DNA of 64,000 bases from Sporolactobacillus sp. STSJ-5 (GTDB lineage: Bacteria; Bacillota; Bacilli; Bacillales; Sporolactobacillaceae), in contig NZ_JANFOJ010000003.1 in the NCBI RefSeq assembly GCF_024385605.1, forward strand, positions 211,732 to 275,731, read 5' to 3'. The number at the start of each line of letters is the position of its first letter. The stretch's first letter is position 1. Below, one piece after another: positions 1 through 8,063 of the stretch. A program made the translations under genes and the position numbers. The notes beneath the pieces were generated by a model that made no database searches, had not been told where the DNA came from, and worked only from the letters and a program-made list of their open reading frames with translations.

Positions 1-11
1 ACTCTACCGGA

Positions 12-284
12 ATGTTTCCCAAATTGATCAGCATCCTTTTAACATTCGTTCAAGTTGTCATTGTTTTATATATCTTGCTGCAATTTTTCGGTGCAAATCC
101 GACACCTTTTGTGAATCTGCTTAACAGTCTGAGTGAGCCGATACTTAAGCCTTTTCAAGGCATTTTTCATCCAATTGTCTTTAATGAGCACAGCCTCGAT
201 CTTTCTGCAGTCTTCGCTTTAATTGTGTATAGCATTATCGGATTCGGGATCCAAAAGATCTTGGCCATCCTTAAAATAAAATAA
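12..284 (+). CDS. YggT family membrane protein
   Basis: A 90-residue protein with two hydrophobic segments (about residues 5-27 and 64-85) around a conserved-looking loop with SLSEPILKPFQGI, which is typical of the YggT family. YggT proteins are small inner-membrane proteins usually found near cell-division and pyrroline-carboxylate reductase genes; their molecular role is not settled, and a link to osmotic or envelope homeostasis is only suggested. The start lies 12 bases into the window and I see no clear ribosome site, so the true start could be further upstream. A terminator follows directly. Confidence 0.8.
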   Translation: MFPKLISILLTFVQVVIVLYILLQFFGANPTPFVNLLNSLSEPILKPFQGIFHPIVFNEHSLDLSAVFALIVYSIIGFGIQKILAILKIK

Positions 285-300
285 GAATAACTGCTGAAAA

Positions 301-327
301 ACGGAGCGTAGGTGCTCCGTTTTTTTA
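301..327 (+). terminator. intrinsic terminator after yggT-like gene
   Basis: A 7-bp stem (ACGGAGC / GCTCCGT) with a 6-base loop is followed by seven T residues, 16 bases after the YggT stop codon. Confidence 0.85.
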
Positions 328-348
328 CGTGCAACCTTTTGCTCGCAA

Positions 349-545
349 TTAATGATGGTTATTCAATCGTCCCATAATTATAGTGCTGTAGTAGTTGCCA
401 TCGGAAAGCTTTTTGTCTTCTCTGAGCAGGCCTTCAACAGCAAATCCCATTTTTTTATACAGAGTAATGGCGTTAGTGTTGGTTTCAAGCACATTCAACA
501 TGATTCTTTTTATCCCTTGTTGATCAGCCCAGGCAAACAGTGTAA
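349..545 (-). pseudogene. 5'-truncated GNAT acetyltransferase remnant
   Basis: The reading frame here gives about 64 residues that match the C-terminal half of a RimJ/RimL-type N-acetyltransferase. The typical string is visible: NVLETNTNAITLYKKMGF, then VEGLLREDKKLSDGNYYSTIIMGRL (quoted in two parts). The N-terminal half, with the acetyl-CoA pyrophosphate loop, is missing. Where it should begin, the sequence becomes the intrinsic terminator of the upstream ABC transporter gene on the same strand. The open frame continues artificially to 663 through that terminator, but those residues do not look like GNAT. I read it as a gene beheaded by a past deletion or insertion, not as an expressed enzyme. 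Confidence 0.7.
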
Positions 546-573
546 CAAAAAATCCCCTTAAATAAAAGGGGAT
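545..573 (-). terminator. intrinsic terminator of the MacB-like ABC gene
   Basis: Stem ATCCCCTT (552-559) / AAGGGGAT (566-573) with a T-rich tract at 545-551 when read on the minus strand, 14 bases after the ABC transporter stop. Confidence 0.8.
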
Positions 574-586
574 CGTATTGAAGCCG

Positions 587-2527
587 TTAATCAAATTTAC
601 GTAATGATTCAACCGGATCAAGGTTGGCTGCCTTAGAAGAAGGGGCAAGGCCGGCAATGACACTGATCAGTATGCTTATCATTAATCCGAAAAGGACAAA
701 GCCCGGTGTCACATCAAGCAGGGACACGTGCATATGCGGACGGGCGAAATAATTGCCGATTGCGGCGGCAATAAATGCCAACCCAACTCCGATTGCTCCG
801 CTGAATAAGCCGAGCAAACTCGCTTCCGAGAAGAAAAGATGGCGAATGTCCTTGCGCCGTGCGCCGATCGCGCGTAAGATGCCGATCTCCTTTGTCCGTT
901 CAGAAACACTTATATACAGAACGACAATGATCATGATTGCTGAGACCAGAAGCGAAATGCCGGCAATCGCGGCGAGTACATAGGATGCGATGGAAATGTA
1001 GAGTGTCAGTGAATCAAGAAATGCGCCGGCTCCGTTTGGCGTGTAGCCATGCTTTTTAAAGTAGTTCTGGACGGTCTTAACATTTTCAATTTTGTCGATC
1101 TTGACGGTTGCCATATTCGCCTTTAACGTCAGCTTCTGCTTATCGTACATATCCTGCAATGTACCATAGTCAGCTGTGAGCAGGCCCATTTGCGCGTTTC
1201 CGTTAAAAATGGCTGAGATTTTCAATTTTTTCTGCATGACGATCGGCTGTTGATTTTTGTCCGTCATGTTGACATAGAAAGTAACGGTTTTTCCAATCAG
1301 ACTGTTTGGTTTTTTCGAAAGCTGCTTAGCGACGTCCTTGCTCAACCCGATTTCGTTTGCCCCTGGGATATGGCTTCCCTTAGCTAAATCTTTTTCAGGA
1401 ATCGCTCCATCTACAGTCTGAAAATATTGTGGGATAGCGATTTTACTGCCTAGCTTAATGCGTGTTGAGGAGAGCCAGAGTACTTTTTCCGCTGATGTGA
1501 CATGATTGATCTTTTTCATCTTCGCAAGATCGTCTTCTGAAACTGCAGCGGATTTTTTAATTTGGCTGCTCTCGCCGTCTTGCTGCGAGATTCCTTTCTT
1601 GGTGAGCTGAACGACCGTAGGATTTATATTTTTCATGATTTCGTCGTGAAGGTAGGTCTGCACACCGCTGCCCAATGCTAGCATAATGATGACACTGAAT
1701 ATACCAATCGATCCGCCAATCGTAACGAGCAAATTTCGTTTCAAGTTGTGGCGAATATTGTCAAGGGCCATTTTAAATGTTGCGGGCATGCTCAAATTTT
1801 TTGTTTTCGGTTCCTCGCGATGTTCAGGCAGCGGATAGGCATCTTTGAGACGGATGTCATCAGCGATCCGCCCGTCGTCAATTTTTATGATGCGTGTTCC
1901 GTAGTCTGCAACCTTTTGCGAGTGTGTGACCGTGATGACTAATTTGCCTTGCTTGGCAATTGTGTCAAGAAGCTCCATAATCTGCTCACTGTTCTTCTTG
2001 TCAAGCGCTCCTGTCGGTTCGTCAGCAAGGATAATATCCGGATTATTCGCTAGTGCGCGGGCGATCGCCACGCGTTGCTTCTGACCGCCGGAGAGCTGAT
2101 TCGGCCTTTTGTGGAGATGGTCACCGAGTCCGACAGTCGTTAGTAGGTCCTTGGCGTGCGCCACGCGTTCCTTTTCCGACATCGTCGTCATTTTCAGAGT
2201 GATCAGCACGTTATTCAGAACAGTCATGTGATTGATCAGATTGAAGCTTTGGAAAATGAAACCGACATTTGTCTTACGGTAATCATCCAGCTCTTTTTCT
2301 TTCATCTGATGCAATGCCTTGCCGTTGATCAGGACATCACCAGTGTAATCCTTGTCCATACCACCGATGATATTCATCAACGTTGATTTTCCACCGCCGG
2401 ATTCGCCTAGAATAGAGACAAACTCCCCACGTTCAAGTTTTAAATCGACCCCATGAAGAACGGGAAATGTCTGCTTTCCGGAAAGCTTGTACGACTTATG
2501 AATGTCTTTTAATTCAATGTAGCTCAT
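587..2527 (-). CDS. fused ABC exporter, MacB-like ATPase-permease
   Basis: A 646-residue single-chain ABC transporter. Residues 1-225 form the ATPase: Walker A GESGGGKST (about 41-49), signature LSGGQKQR, Walker B IILADEPTGALD. The rest is a MacB/FtsX-type permease with one membrane helix (about 275-295), a large external domain and three C-terminal helices around ISVSERTKEIGILRAIGARR. MacB-type pumps use ATP to drive expulsion of peptides, antibiotics or lipids and do not form a classical substrate channel; the substrate here is unknown. I chose the ATG at 2527 because GGAGGAACCC precedes it. The longer open frame to 2743 has no ribosome site and contains the promoter and operator. The upstream 14-bp palindrome is shared with the LnrLMN-like operon, suggesting common regulation and a role in antimicrobial defence (inference). 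Confidence 0.9.
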   Translation of the reverse strand: MSYIELKDIHKSYKLSGKQTFPVLHGVDLKLERGEFVSILGESGGGKSTLMNIIGGMDKDYTGDVLINGKALHQMKEKELDDYRKTNVGFIFQSFNLINHMTVLNNVLITLKMTTMSEKERVAHAKDLLTTVGLGDHLHKRPNQLSGGQKQRVAIARALANNPDIILADEPTGALDKKNSEQIMELLDTIAKQGKLVITVTHSQKVADYGTRIIKIDDGRIADDIRLKDAYPLPEHREEPKTKNLSMPATFKMALDNIRHNLKRNLLVTIGGSIGIFSVIIMLALGSGVQTYLHDEIMKNINPTVVQLTKKGISQQDGESSQIKKSAAVSEDDLAKMKKINHVTSAEKVLWLSSTRIKLGSKIAIPQYFQTVDGAIPEKDLAKGSHIPGANEIGLSKDVAKQLSKKPNSLIGKTVTFYVNMTDKNQQPIVMQKKLKISAIFNGNAQMGLLTADYGTLQDMYDKQKLTLKANMATVKIDKIENVKTVQNYFKKHGYTPNGAGAFLDSLTLYISIASYVLAAIAGISLLVSAIMIIVVLYISVSERTKEIGILRAIGARRKDIRHLFFSEASLLGLFSGAIGVGLAFIAAAIGNYFARPHMHVSLLDVTPGFVLFGLMISILISVIAGLAPSSKAANLDPVESLRKFD

Positions 2528-2680
2528 TGGGTTCCTCCAGTTATTATCCCGCTTGAATGTTCGCGAGAGTTTCTTATTCTTATGTTTTACTGCCCATCCA
2601 TAGCATAATGGATGATATGAAATGTTTAACCGTGCTGAGGCATTAAATGTTTCTAAGCCTAAAGACGTATTCTCATCGCT

Positions 2681-2710
2681 ATTTAAGTGTAACCAATAGG
2701 AATTTGGCAA
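2681..2710 (-). promoter_or_regulatory. candidate promoter of the MacB-like gene
   Basis: On the minus strand TTGCCA (2710-2705) and TTAAAT (2686-2681) are separated by 18 bases, a fair sigma-A match. The -35 lies 26 bases downstream of the palindrome at 2737-2750, close to the 22 bases in the LnrL-like promoter. Confidence 0.5.
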
Positions 2711-2736
2711 AATAGTGATGTTTATCCGAATTAGAA

Positions 2737-2750
2737 ATGACAATTGTCAT
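2737..2750. promoter_or_regulatory. 14-bp palindromic operator, copy 1
   Basis: The perfect palindrome ATGACAATTGTCAT lies 210 bases upstream of the MacB-like start and just upstream of its candidate promoter. The identical sequence occurs at 38262-38275 in front of the LnrLMN-like transporter. NarL/FixJ-type response regulators bind inverted repeats of this size, so the RR encoded at 36488-37108 is the obvious candidate; this is inference. Confidence 0.6.
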
Positions 2751-2883
2751 GCGTTCCACCAATTATTGAACTTCCCATAACTACTCAATGAATCAGCCGA
2801 CGATTGTTTGTCCGTGATACATTAGTCCGTTGTCCTGTTCATCTTGTTATAATAGTTTAAAAAAATAATTAGGGAGTTTTGAA

Positions 2884-3390
2884 ATGACAGGTTATGAAAA
2901 CAAAGAAGCATTAATTGATGAAATTCGAAAAACATATCGACTTTTTGATCAAGAATTTGAAAATGTTCCTGAAGCGAACCGGAACATTCGCCTTGATGAA
3001 GTGGATCGAACACCACAGGAAATGCTTGCTTATCAGATTGGATGGCTGACGCTCGTGATGAGCTGGGAGGAAGATGAATTAGCTGGGAAACAGGTGATTA
3101 CACCAACCCCTGATTACAAATGGAATCAACTAGGAATGCTTTATCAGCAGTTTTATCAGCACTACGCCAATGATTCATTGGAGGAGCTTCGTGCATTGTT
3201 TAGAGATAAGATTGAAACATGGTGCGGATGGGTTAATGGCTTGAGTGATGAAGAACTTTTTGTTCCGGGTATACGAAGGTGGACGGTGACTAGTGCAAAT
3301 TGGCCGATGTGGAAATGGATTCATATTAATTCTGTCGCACCATTTAGGAGTTTCAGGACCAAAATCAGAAAGTGGAAAAGAAATATTTAA
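2884..3390 (+). CDS. ClbS/DfsB family four-helix bundle protein
   Basis: A 168-residue protein of the ClbS/DfsB (DUF1706) family, recognised from the N-terminal helix, the conserved TPQEMLAYQIGWL and SWEEDE segments, and the C-terminal WPMWKWIHINSVAPFRSFRT signature. The best-known member, ClbS, protects colibactin producers from their own genotoxin by opening its cyclopropane; DfsB belongs to a related group, and the role of most members is unknown. GGGAG at 2871-2875 precedes the ATG. TATAAT at about 2848-2853 may be the -10 of its promoter. It is divergent from the MacB-like exporter, so the pair could be a small-molecule detoxification unit, but no biosynthetic genes are visible. Confidence 0.85.
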   Translation: MTGYENKEALIDEIRKTYRLFDQEFENVPEANRNIRLDEVDRTPQEMLAYQIGWLTLVMSWEEDELAGKQVITPTPDYKWNQLGMLYQQFYQHYANDSLEELRALFRDKIETWCGWVNGLSDEELFVPGIRRWTVTSANWPMWKWIHINSVAPFRSFRTKIRKWKRNI

Positions 3391-3540
3391 GTTGGCTGTT
3401 ACAGAATCTGATGGAAGAATGGTCTGAGAGGATTGAAGGTGAGCAGGGAAAAAGATATACCGCCATCTAACAATGCGTCATTGATCACTGGCTTAATTAA
3501 GCGTGAATGAACGGTTAGCATGTATTCAACTGTTTCCGGA

Positions 3541-3577
3541 TACAATAAAAGCCGTTGCACAAAAATCATGCAACGGC
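3541..3577 (-). terminator. terminator of the tRNA-Ala gene
   Basis: Nine-bp stem GCCGTTGCA (3551-3559) / TGCAACGGC (3569-3577). On the minus strand it is followed by TTTTATTGTA, 11 bases past the tRNA 3' end. Confidence 0.85.
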
Positions 3578-3588
3578 TCTCTAGAAAG

Positions 3589-3661
3589 TGGAGCATAGGG
3601 GGATCGAACCCCTGACCTCTGCCATGCGAAGGCAACGCTCTCCCAGCTGAGCTAATGCCCC
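3589..3661 (-). tRNA. tRNA-Ala (anticodon CGC)
   Basis: The minus strand folds into a complete 73-nt cloverleaf. The acceptor GGGGCAT pairs with ATGCTCC and contains the G3-U70 wobble that marks alanine tRNAs. The D arm is GCTC/GAGC, the anticodon stem TTGCC/GGCAG with loop TTCGCAT gives anticodon CGC (codon GCG), and the T arm is AGGGG-TTCGATC-CCCCT. The 3' CCA is not encoded: A73 is followed by CTT. It stands alone with its own terminator. B. subtilis reads GCG with a UGC tRNA, so a dedicated CGC isoacceptor is a small departure. Confidence 0.93.
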
Positions 3662-3831
3662 ATAAAAGACCACGACAAAGATTATACTGCCGAGAGAAAA
3701 ATTGGTCAACCCTGTATCAAAAAAGGCGGTTATATCATTATCTGTTTGTGGATGTAAACTTTTTACTTTAGCATTTATTTTAAAATATCATGAGATTGTG
3801 TTAAATAATAAACGAAATTTAAAAATATTAC

Positions 3832-3871
3832 CAAAATTTAAATCTTTAGTCAATAAAATATTTAAATTTTG
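3832..3871. repeat. AT-rich inverted repeat in the permease leader
   Basis: A 12-bp inverted repeat, CAAAATTTAAAT (3832-3843) / ATTTAAATTTTG (3860-3871), lies in the roughly 300-base AT-rich gap between the tRNA gene and the permease. It could be a protein-binding site or a transcript hairpin; there is no T tract after it. TATAAT near 3918 may be the -10 box of the permease promoter. I see no other gene in this gap. Confidence 0.4.
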
Positions 3872-3967
3872 TAATAAAATATAATCTTTTTACGTCACAT
3901 TTCCTAACATTAGAGTTATAATTGTCTATGAAATTTTTTTTAATCCATATAAGAGGAGACGTTGGTA

Positions 3968-5380
3968 GTGAGTATTTTTAAAACAAAACCGATTGCCAGC
4001 CTGATTGCGGAAACAGAAGGTAAGCAGGGATTAAAGAAAGCGCTTGGCGCGATGGATCTTACTCTGCTCGGCATCGGAGCTGTTATCGGCACCGGCATTT
4101 TCGTCCTTACCGGTGTTGCAGCAGCAACCTACTCCGGACCGGCACTAATTATTTCATTCATTTTATCCGGATTGGCTTGTTTCTTTGCTGCTTTATGCTA
4201 TGCGGAATTTGCTTCTACTGTTCCGGTTGCCGGCAGCGCATACACGTACAGCTACGCTGCACTTGGTGAAATTTGGGCATGGATTATCGGATGGGATTTA
4301 ATTCTTGAGTATGCCGTTGCGATCAGTGCAGTTGCGATTGGCTGGTCAGGCTACGCAGTCACGCTGCTGAGCAGTTTAGGCATTGATTTACCAAAGGCAA
4401 TTACTGCGGCACCTCTAGACGGCGGTGTAGTCAATTTGCCGGCGATGATTATCATTGCATTAATTTGCTGGCTGCTGATTTCTGGTATCCGCCAGACTTC
4501 AAATTTAAACGGCGTTATCGTTGCAATAAAGTTGATCGTTATTGCATTGTTCATTGTTCTGGCTGTTTGGCATGTGAAACCTGCAAACTGGCATCCGTTT
4601 ATGCCGTTCGGCTTCAACGGAGTCGTTTCCGGCGCAGCGGTTATCTTTTTCGCCTACATTGGTTTTGATGCCGTATCTACGGCTGCTGAGGAAACAAAGA
4701 ATCCTCAAAAGAACCTGCCTAAAGGTATTCTTTATTCACTATTAATCTGTACGGCATTATACATTGTTGTATCAGGAATTTTGACAGGTGTCGTTAAATA
4801 CAGCTTGTTCAAGCATACAGCTGCTCCGGTTGCGTTTGCTCTGCAGCAAATTGGAATTAACTGGGGCTCGGCACTCGTTTCTGTTGGTGCGATTTGCGGC
4901 ATTACATCAGTATTGCTCGTCATCACGTACGGCCAAACGCGTATCTTTTTCGCTATGGCTCGTGATGGATTGATTCCTAAAGCACTTGGCAAGGTCAGTG
5001 AGAAGCATCAGACACCGGTAACTTCAACACTTTTGGTAGCTGTCGTCACGATCATCACGGCCGGCTTTCTGCCAATCGGAATTGTTGCCGAACTCGCTAA
5101 TATCGGCACGCTGTTCGCCTTTGTTATTGTCTCAATTGGCATCATTGTGCTTCGTAAAAGAAGACCTGATTTGAAACGCGGCTTTAGAACACCATTGGTA
5201 CCACTTGTTCCTATTCTCGCCGTGTTGTCCTGCGGTTATCTGATTATTCACTTGCAGACAGCGACACTCTGGCGCTTTGTTATTTGGTTCATAGTTGGTA
5301 TGATTGTTTATTTCTTCTATGGTCGTCGTCACAGCACGCTGCTTCGCGATACCCAATCATCCAGTCAAGAAAAAGCTTGA
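3968..5380 (+). CDS. APC-family amino acid permease, YfnA/CAT-like
   Basis: About 470 residues with 12 predicted membrane helices and the APC signature GIGAVIGTGIFVLTG in helix 1, as in the cationic amino acid transporter subgroup (YfnA-like). Such proteins import amino acids by proton symport at the plasma membrane. The conserved YAEFASTVPVAGSAYTY and FFAYIGFDAVSTAAEETKNP segments support the family call; the exact substrate cannot be read from sequence. The longest frame begins with TTG at 3962, but GGAG ends only 3 bases before it. GTG at 3968 has a normal 9-base spacing and is preferred. It is a single gene with its own terminator. Confidence 0.9.
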   Translation: MSIFKTKPIASLIAETEGKQGLKKALGAMDLTLLGIGAVIGTGIFVLTGVAAATYSGPALIISFILSGLACFFAALCYAEFASTVPVAGSAYTYSYAALGEIWAWIIGWDLILEYAVAISAVAIGWSGYAVTLLSSLGIDLPKAITAAPLDGGVVNLPAMIIIALICWLLISGIRQTSNLNGVIVAIKLIVIALFIVLAVWHVKPANWHPFMPFGFNGVVSGAAVIFFAYIGFDAVSTAAEETKNPQKNLPKGILYSLLICTALYIVVSGILTGVVKYSLFKHTAAPVAFALQQIGINWGSALVSVGAICGITSVLLVITYGQTRIFFAMARDGLIPKALGKVSEKHQTPVTSTLLVAVVTIITAGFLPIGIVAELANIGTLFAFVIVSIGIIVLRKRRPDLKRGFRTPLVPLVPILAVLSCGYLIIHLQTATLWRFVIWFIVGMIVYFFYGRRHSTLLRDTQSSSQEKA

Positions 5381-5413
5381 TAAATCGGATAACATTTTAA
5401 ATAAGAATAGAGA

Positions 5414-5453
5414 GAACAGCTTGTTTCCCTTGTGGATACAGGCTGTTTTTTCT
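5414..5453 (+). terminator. terminator of the permease gene
   Basis: Stem AACAGC / GCTGTT with flanking partial pairing and a TTTTTTCTT tail, 34 bases after the permease stop. Confidence 0.7.
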
Positions 5454-5596
5454 TAACGATGAAATTATAGCAATGAACCTGTGAAAAATTTTTGTAAAAT
5501 GATGTCTCATTTGTATTTTTTGCTAATGTGTAATGAGATATGGTAAAGACTACATAGTAAGGATCTAAACGGTTGATTGAAAGGTGGGGAAGACGA

Positions 5597-7747
5597 ATGG
5601 ACAGGGAGATACTGTACACGCGCTTATTCCAAATTGGTTATTTCATATTAGGCGCGGCAATCGTCGGACTTCTCTTCTATTTCTTTGTTCTTCTACTTGG
5701 CAACCATTATACAGATGATGAGAAGCTGGTGTTGAGCAGGACATCAGTAGTGGTTGACGAGCAAGGGCATGAACTCTCAAGGCTCTATGCTGAAAATCGT
5801 GATCCAGTCACCTTGAAAAAGATTCCGAAGCACGTACAGAATGCGTTCATTGTGACTGAGGATCAGCGTTTTTATAAACATTCAGGCATAGATCTTCGCG
5901 GCATCATGCGTGCATTGGTAACGGATGTTATGGCAGGTGATAAAGCAGAAGGCGCAAGTACGATTACTCAGCAGCTGGCAAGAAACGCCTATCTTTCTAA
6001 TGAAAAGACATGGTTTCGAAAGTTCAAGGAAGCGGCCATAGCCGTCAGTCTTGAGCGAAAATACAGCAAGAAACAAATCTTGGAAATGTACTTAAACCAA
6101 GTTTATTTTGGTCATGGCATTTACGGTGTTCAAATGGCATCTGAGTTTTTCTTTAATAAAGATGTCAGCCAGTTAACAGAAGAAGAAGGCGCTCTTTTGG
6201 CAGCACTTCCAAAGGGACCAAATGGCTATTCACCGATTTTGCATCCAAAGAAGGCATTGGAGCGGCGCAATCTAGTCCTGTCGCTGCTTGAGAAAAATGG
6301 CTACCTGACTGCCGAACAATCGGTGCGGTTGAAAGGTAAAACGCTGGGGCTGAACATCCATAAGATTCAAACGCATCCTGAATTTGATTCTTATATGGAT
6401 CTAGTCAAAGAAGAAGCGGCGAAAAAGTATCACATTGGAACGGACGACCTGATCCGCGGCGGATATAAAATAGTTGTGCCGATGAGCCGGGAGGCACAAT
6501 CTGCTTCTTATAATGCATTTAAGAACAACATTTATTTTCAAGGCAGCAATCCAAATCAAACGCCAGAAGGCTCTTTTGTCCTGATGAATAAAAACGGCGG
6601 TGTGCTCGCGGCGCAAGGCGGTCGAAATTATGTTCGAGGCAGTTACAATCGAGTGAATGACAAGCGGCAGCCGGGTTCATCCTTTAAGCCGTTGGCTGTC
6701 TACGGTCCGGCACTCGATTCGGGCAAGTATCAGCCTTATTCAATGCTTCAAGATAAAAAAGTCGCTTACGGCAGCTACAAGCCGACAAATTACAGCGGCA
6801 GTTATACCGGTGAAATAACGATGTATGACGCGGTTACTGTTTCGCAAAATGCACCGGCGGTTTGGCTTCTCAACCGGATCGGTATTTCGAAAAGTAAGTC
6901 CTATTTATCGAAGATGGGTATTAATCTGCCGGACAACGGTTTGGCGATTGCGCTCGGCGGCTTATCTAAAGGTGTCTCACCGCTGCAAATGGCTTCTGCG
7001 TATACAGCTTTCGATAATGGCGGACGTCAATCTGATCCCTATTTTATTCAGGCAATTTATGATCATCAAGGGAAAAAGATCGGCGAGGCAAAACCGAAAG
7101 CAAAGAAAATATTTTCGGAACAAACGGCATGGTACATGACTCGCATGTTACAGTCGGTTATGAAAAACGGAACAGGCCAAGCAGGATACAGTCAGGCCGA
7201 GATTGCTGGAAAAACGGGATCAACAGCATACACGAAAAATGGATTGCGTGATGCATGGTTTGTCGGTTACACACCTGATGCGGTTGGTGCTGTGTGGATC
7301 GGTTATGACCAAACGAATAAAAATCAGTATTTAACGGGTTCAAGCAATGACGCGGTCAGACTATATAAATCGGTGATCAACAGTATGCCTAATGAACGCA
7401 AGCTTACGTTCGAGAAACCGAAGCATGTCAACGATCTCGATGAGCCGATTCGCTTGGCAGCGGTAACACAGCTGCAGGCAAAAGGAATTCTTGGTAAGTA
7501 TGCACTTCCTGCACTGCAGCTTACTTGGAATGGAGGTTCCGATAAACGAATTGTTTATCGAGTTTATGCCGAATCGGATGGAAAGAAAATATTAAAAGGT
7601 GAAGTTAAAGGGAAAAACACCTATCGAATTGACTTTGTTAATCCGATGAGCAAAGAGAATTACTATGTCGTCCCTTACAATTCGCAGACAGGGAAAACTG
7701 GAGCAGCATCGCCTTCAGTCGAACTCAATTGGTTCTCCAAGCTTTGA
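5597..7747 (+). CDS. class A penicillin-binding protein (PbpF/PbpG-like)
   Basis: A 716-residue bifunctional peptidoglycan synthase anchored by one N-terminal helix (about 10-35). The GT51 glycosyltransferase carries EDQRFYKHSGID and GASTITQQLARN. The transpeptidase has all three motifs: SSFK (about 363), SQN (about 415) and KTG (about 538). The final 100 residues look like a fibronectin-III-type domain. It polymerises glycan strands and cross-links stem peptides outside the membrane. Length and layout resemble the PBP2c/2d proteins that act in B. subtilis spore wall synthesis, but a sporulation role is inference. The ATG at 5597 is chosen because GGTGGGG lies 7 bases upstream; the in-frame TTG at 5573 has no ribosome site. 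Confidence 0.92.
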   Translation: MDREILYTRLFQIGYFILGAAIVGLLFYFFVLLLGNHYTDDEKLVLSRTSVVVDEQGHELSRLYAENRDPVTLKKIPKHVQNAFIVTEDQRFYKHSGIDLRGIMRALVTDVMAGDKAEGASTITQQLARNAYLSNEKTWFRKFKEAAIAVSLERKYSKKQILEMYLNQVYFGHGIYGVQMASEFFFNKDVSQLTEEEGALLAALPKGPNGYSPILHPKKALERRNLVLSLLEKNGYLTAEQSVRLKGKTLGLNIHKIQTHPEFDSYMDLVKEEAAKKYHIGTDDLIRGGYKIVVPMSREAQSASYNAFKNNIYFQGSNPNQTPEGSFVLMNKNGGVLAAQGGRNYVRGSYNRVNDKRQPGSSFKPLAVYGPALDSGKYQPYSMLQDKKVAYGSYKPTNYSGSYTGEITMYDAVTVSQNAPAVWLLNRIGISKSKSYLSKMGINLPDNGLAIALGGLSKGVSPLQMASAYTAFDNGGRQSDPYFIQAIYDHQGKKIGEAKPKAKKIFSEQTAWYMTRMLQSVMKNGTGQAGYSQAEIAGKTGSTAYTKNGLRDAWFVGYTPDAVGAVWIGYDQTNKNQYLTGSSNDAVRLYKSVINSMPNERKLTFEKPKHVNDLDEPIRLAAVTQLQAKGILGKYALPALQLTWNGGSDKRIVYRVYAESDGKKILKGEVKGKNTYRIDFVNPMSKENYYVVPYNSQTGKTGAASPSVELNWFSKL

Positions 7748-7756
7748 TAGAATAAT

Positions 7757-7802
7757 GCAGCAAAGAAAAGTACAGTACAGTGCACTTTCTTTGCTGCTTT
7801 TC
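7757..7802 (+). terminator. terminator of the PBP gene
   Basis: A perfect 12-bp stem GCAGCAAAGAAA / TTTCTTTGCTGC followed by TTTT, 10 bases after the stop. Confidence 0.85.
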
Positions 7803-8063
7803 CCATTCCGTTTTCATTTGGGTTCAAAAGATAATTCAGAATGGACGACCTGTCGCGCAGATGTCCGATAAACATTTTCCATTTGGCATACAAAGCTTCT
7901 AGTCTCATTTCATGTCCATTGTCGGATTTCTCGTCATTTACCCTAAAAAGATATAAAATAGAGCATGTGAAAAAATATTCTCTATTACATCGTTCGAAGC
8001 CTCAGTGGTTGAGGCTAAAGTAATTGCCAATTCCGTAAAAAGCAATGAAAGGTTCTGTATACA
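7803..8063. other. non-coding gap upstream of hemH
   Basis: About 260 bases between the PBP terminator and the ferrochelatase start. Short open frames here lack ribosome sites. GATATAAAATAG near 7949-7960 may contain the -10 element of the hemH promoter. I see nothing else I can support. Confidence 0.4.

Noticed and set aside
2528..2743. N-terminal extension of the MacB-like ABC protein (718-residue frame)
   Set aside because: It has no ribosome site, reads through the promoter and operator, and the ATPase domain starts naturally at 2527 behind GGAGGAACCC.
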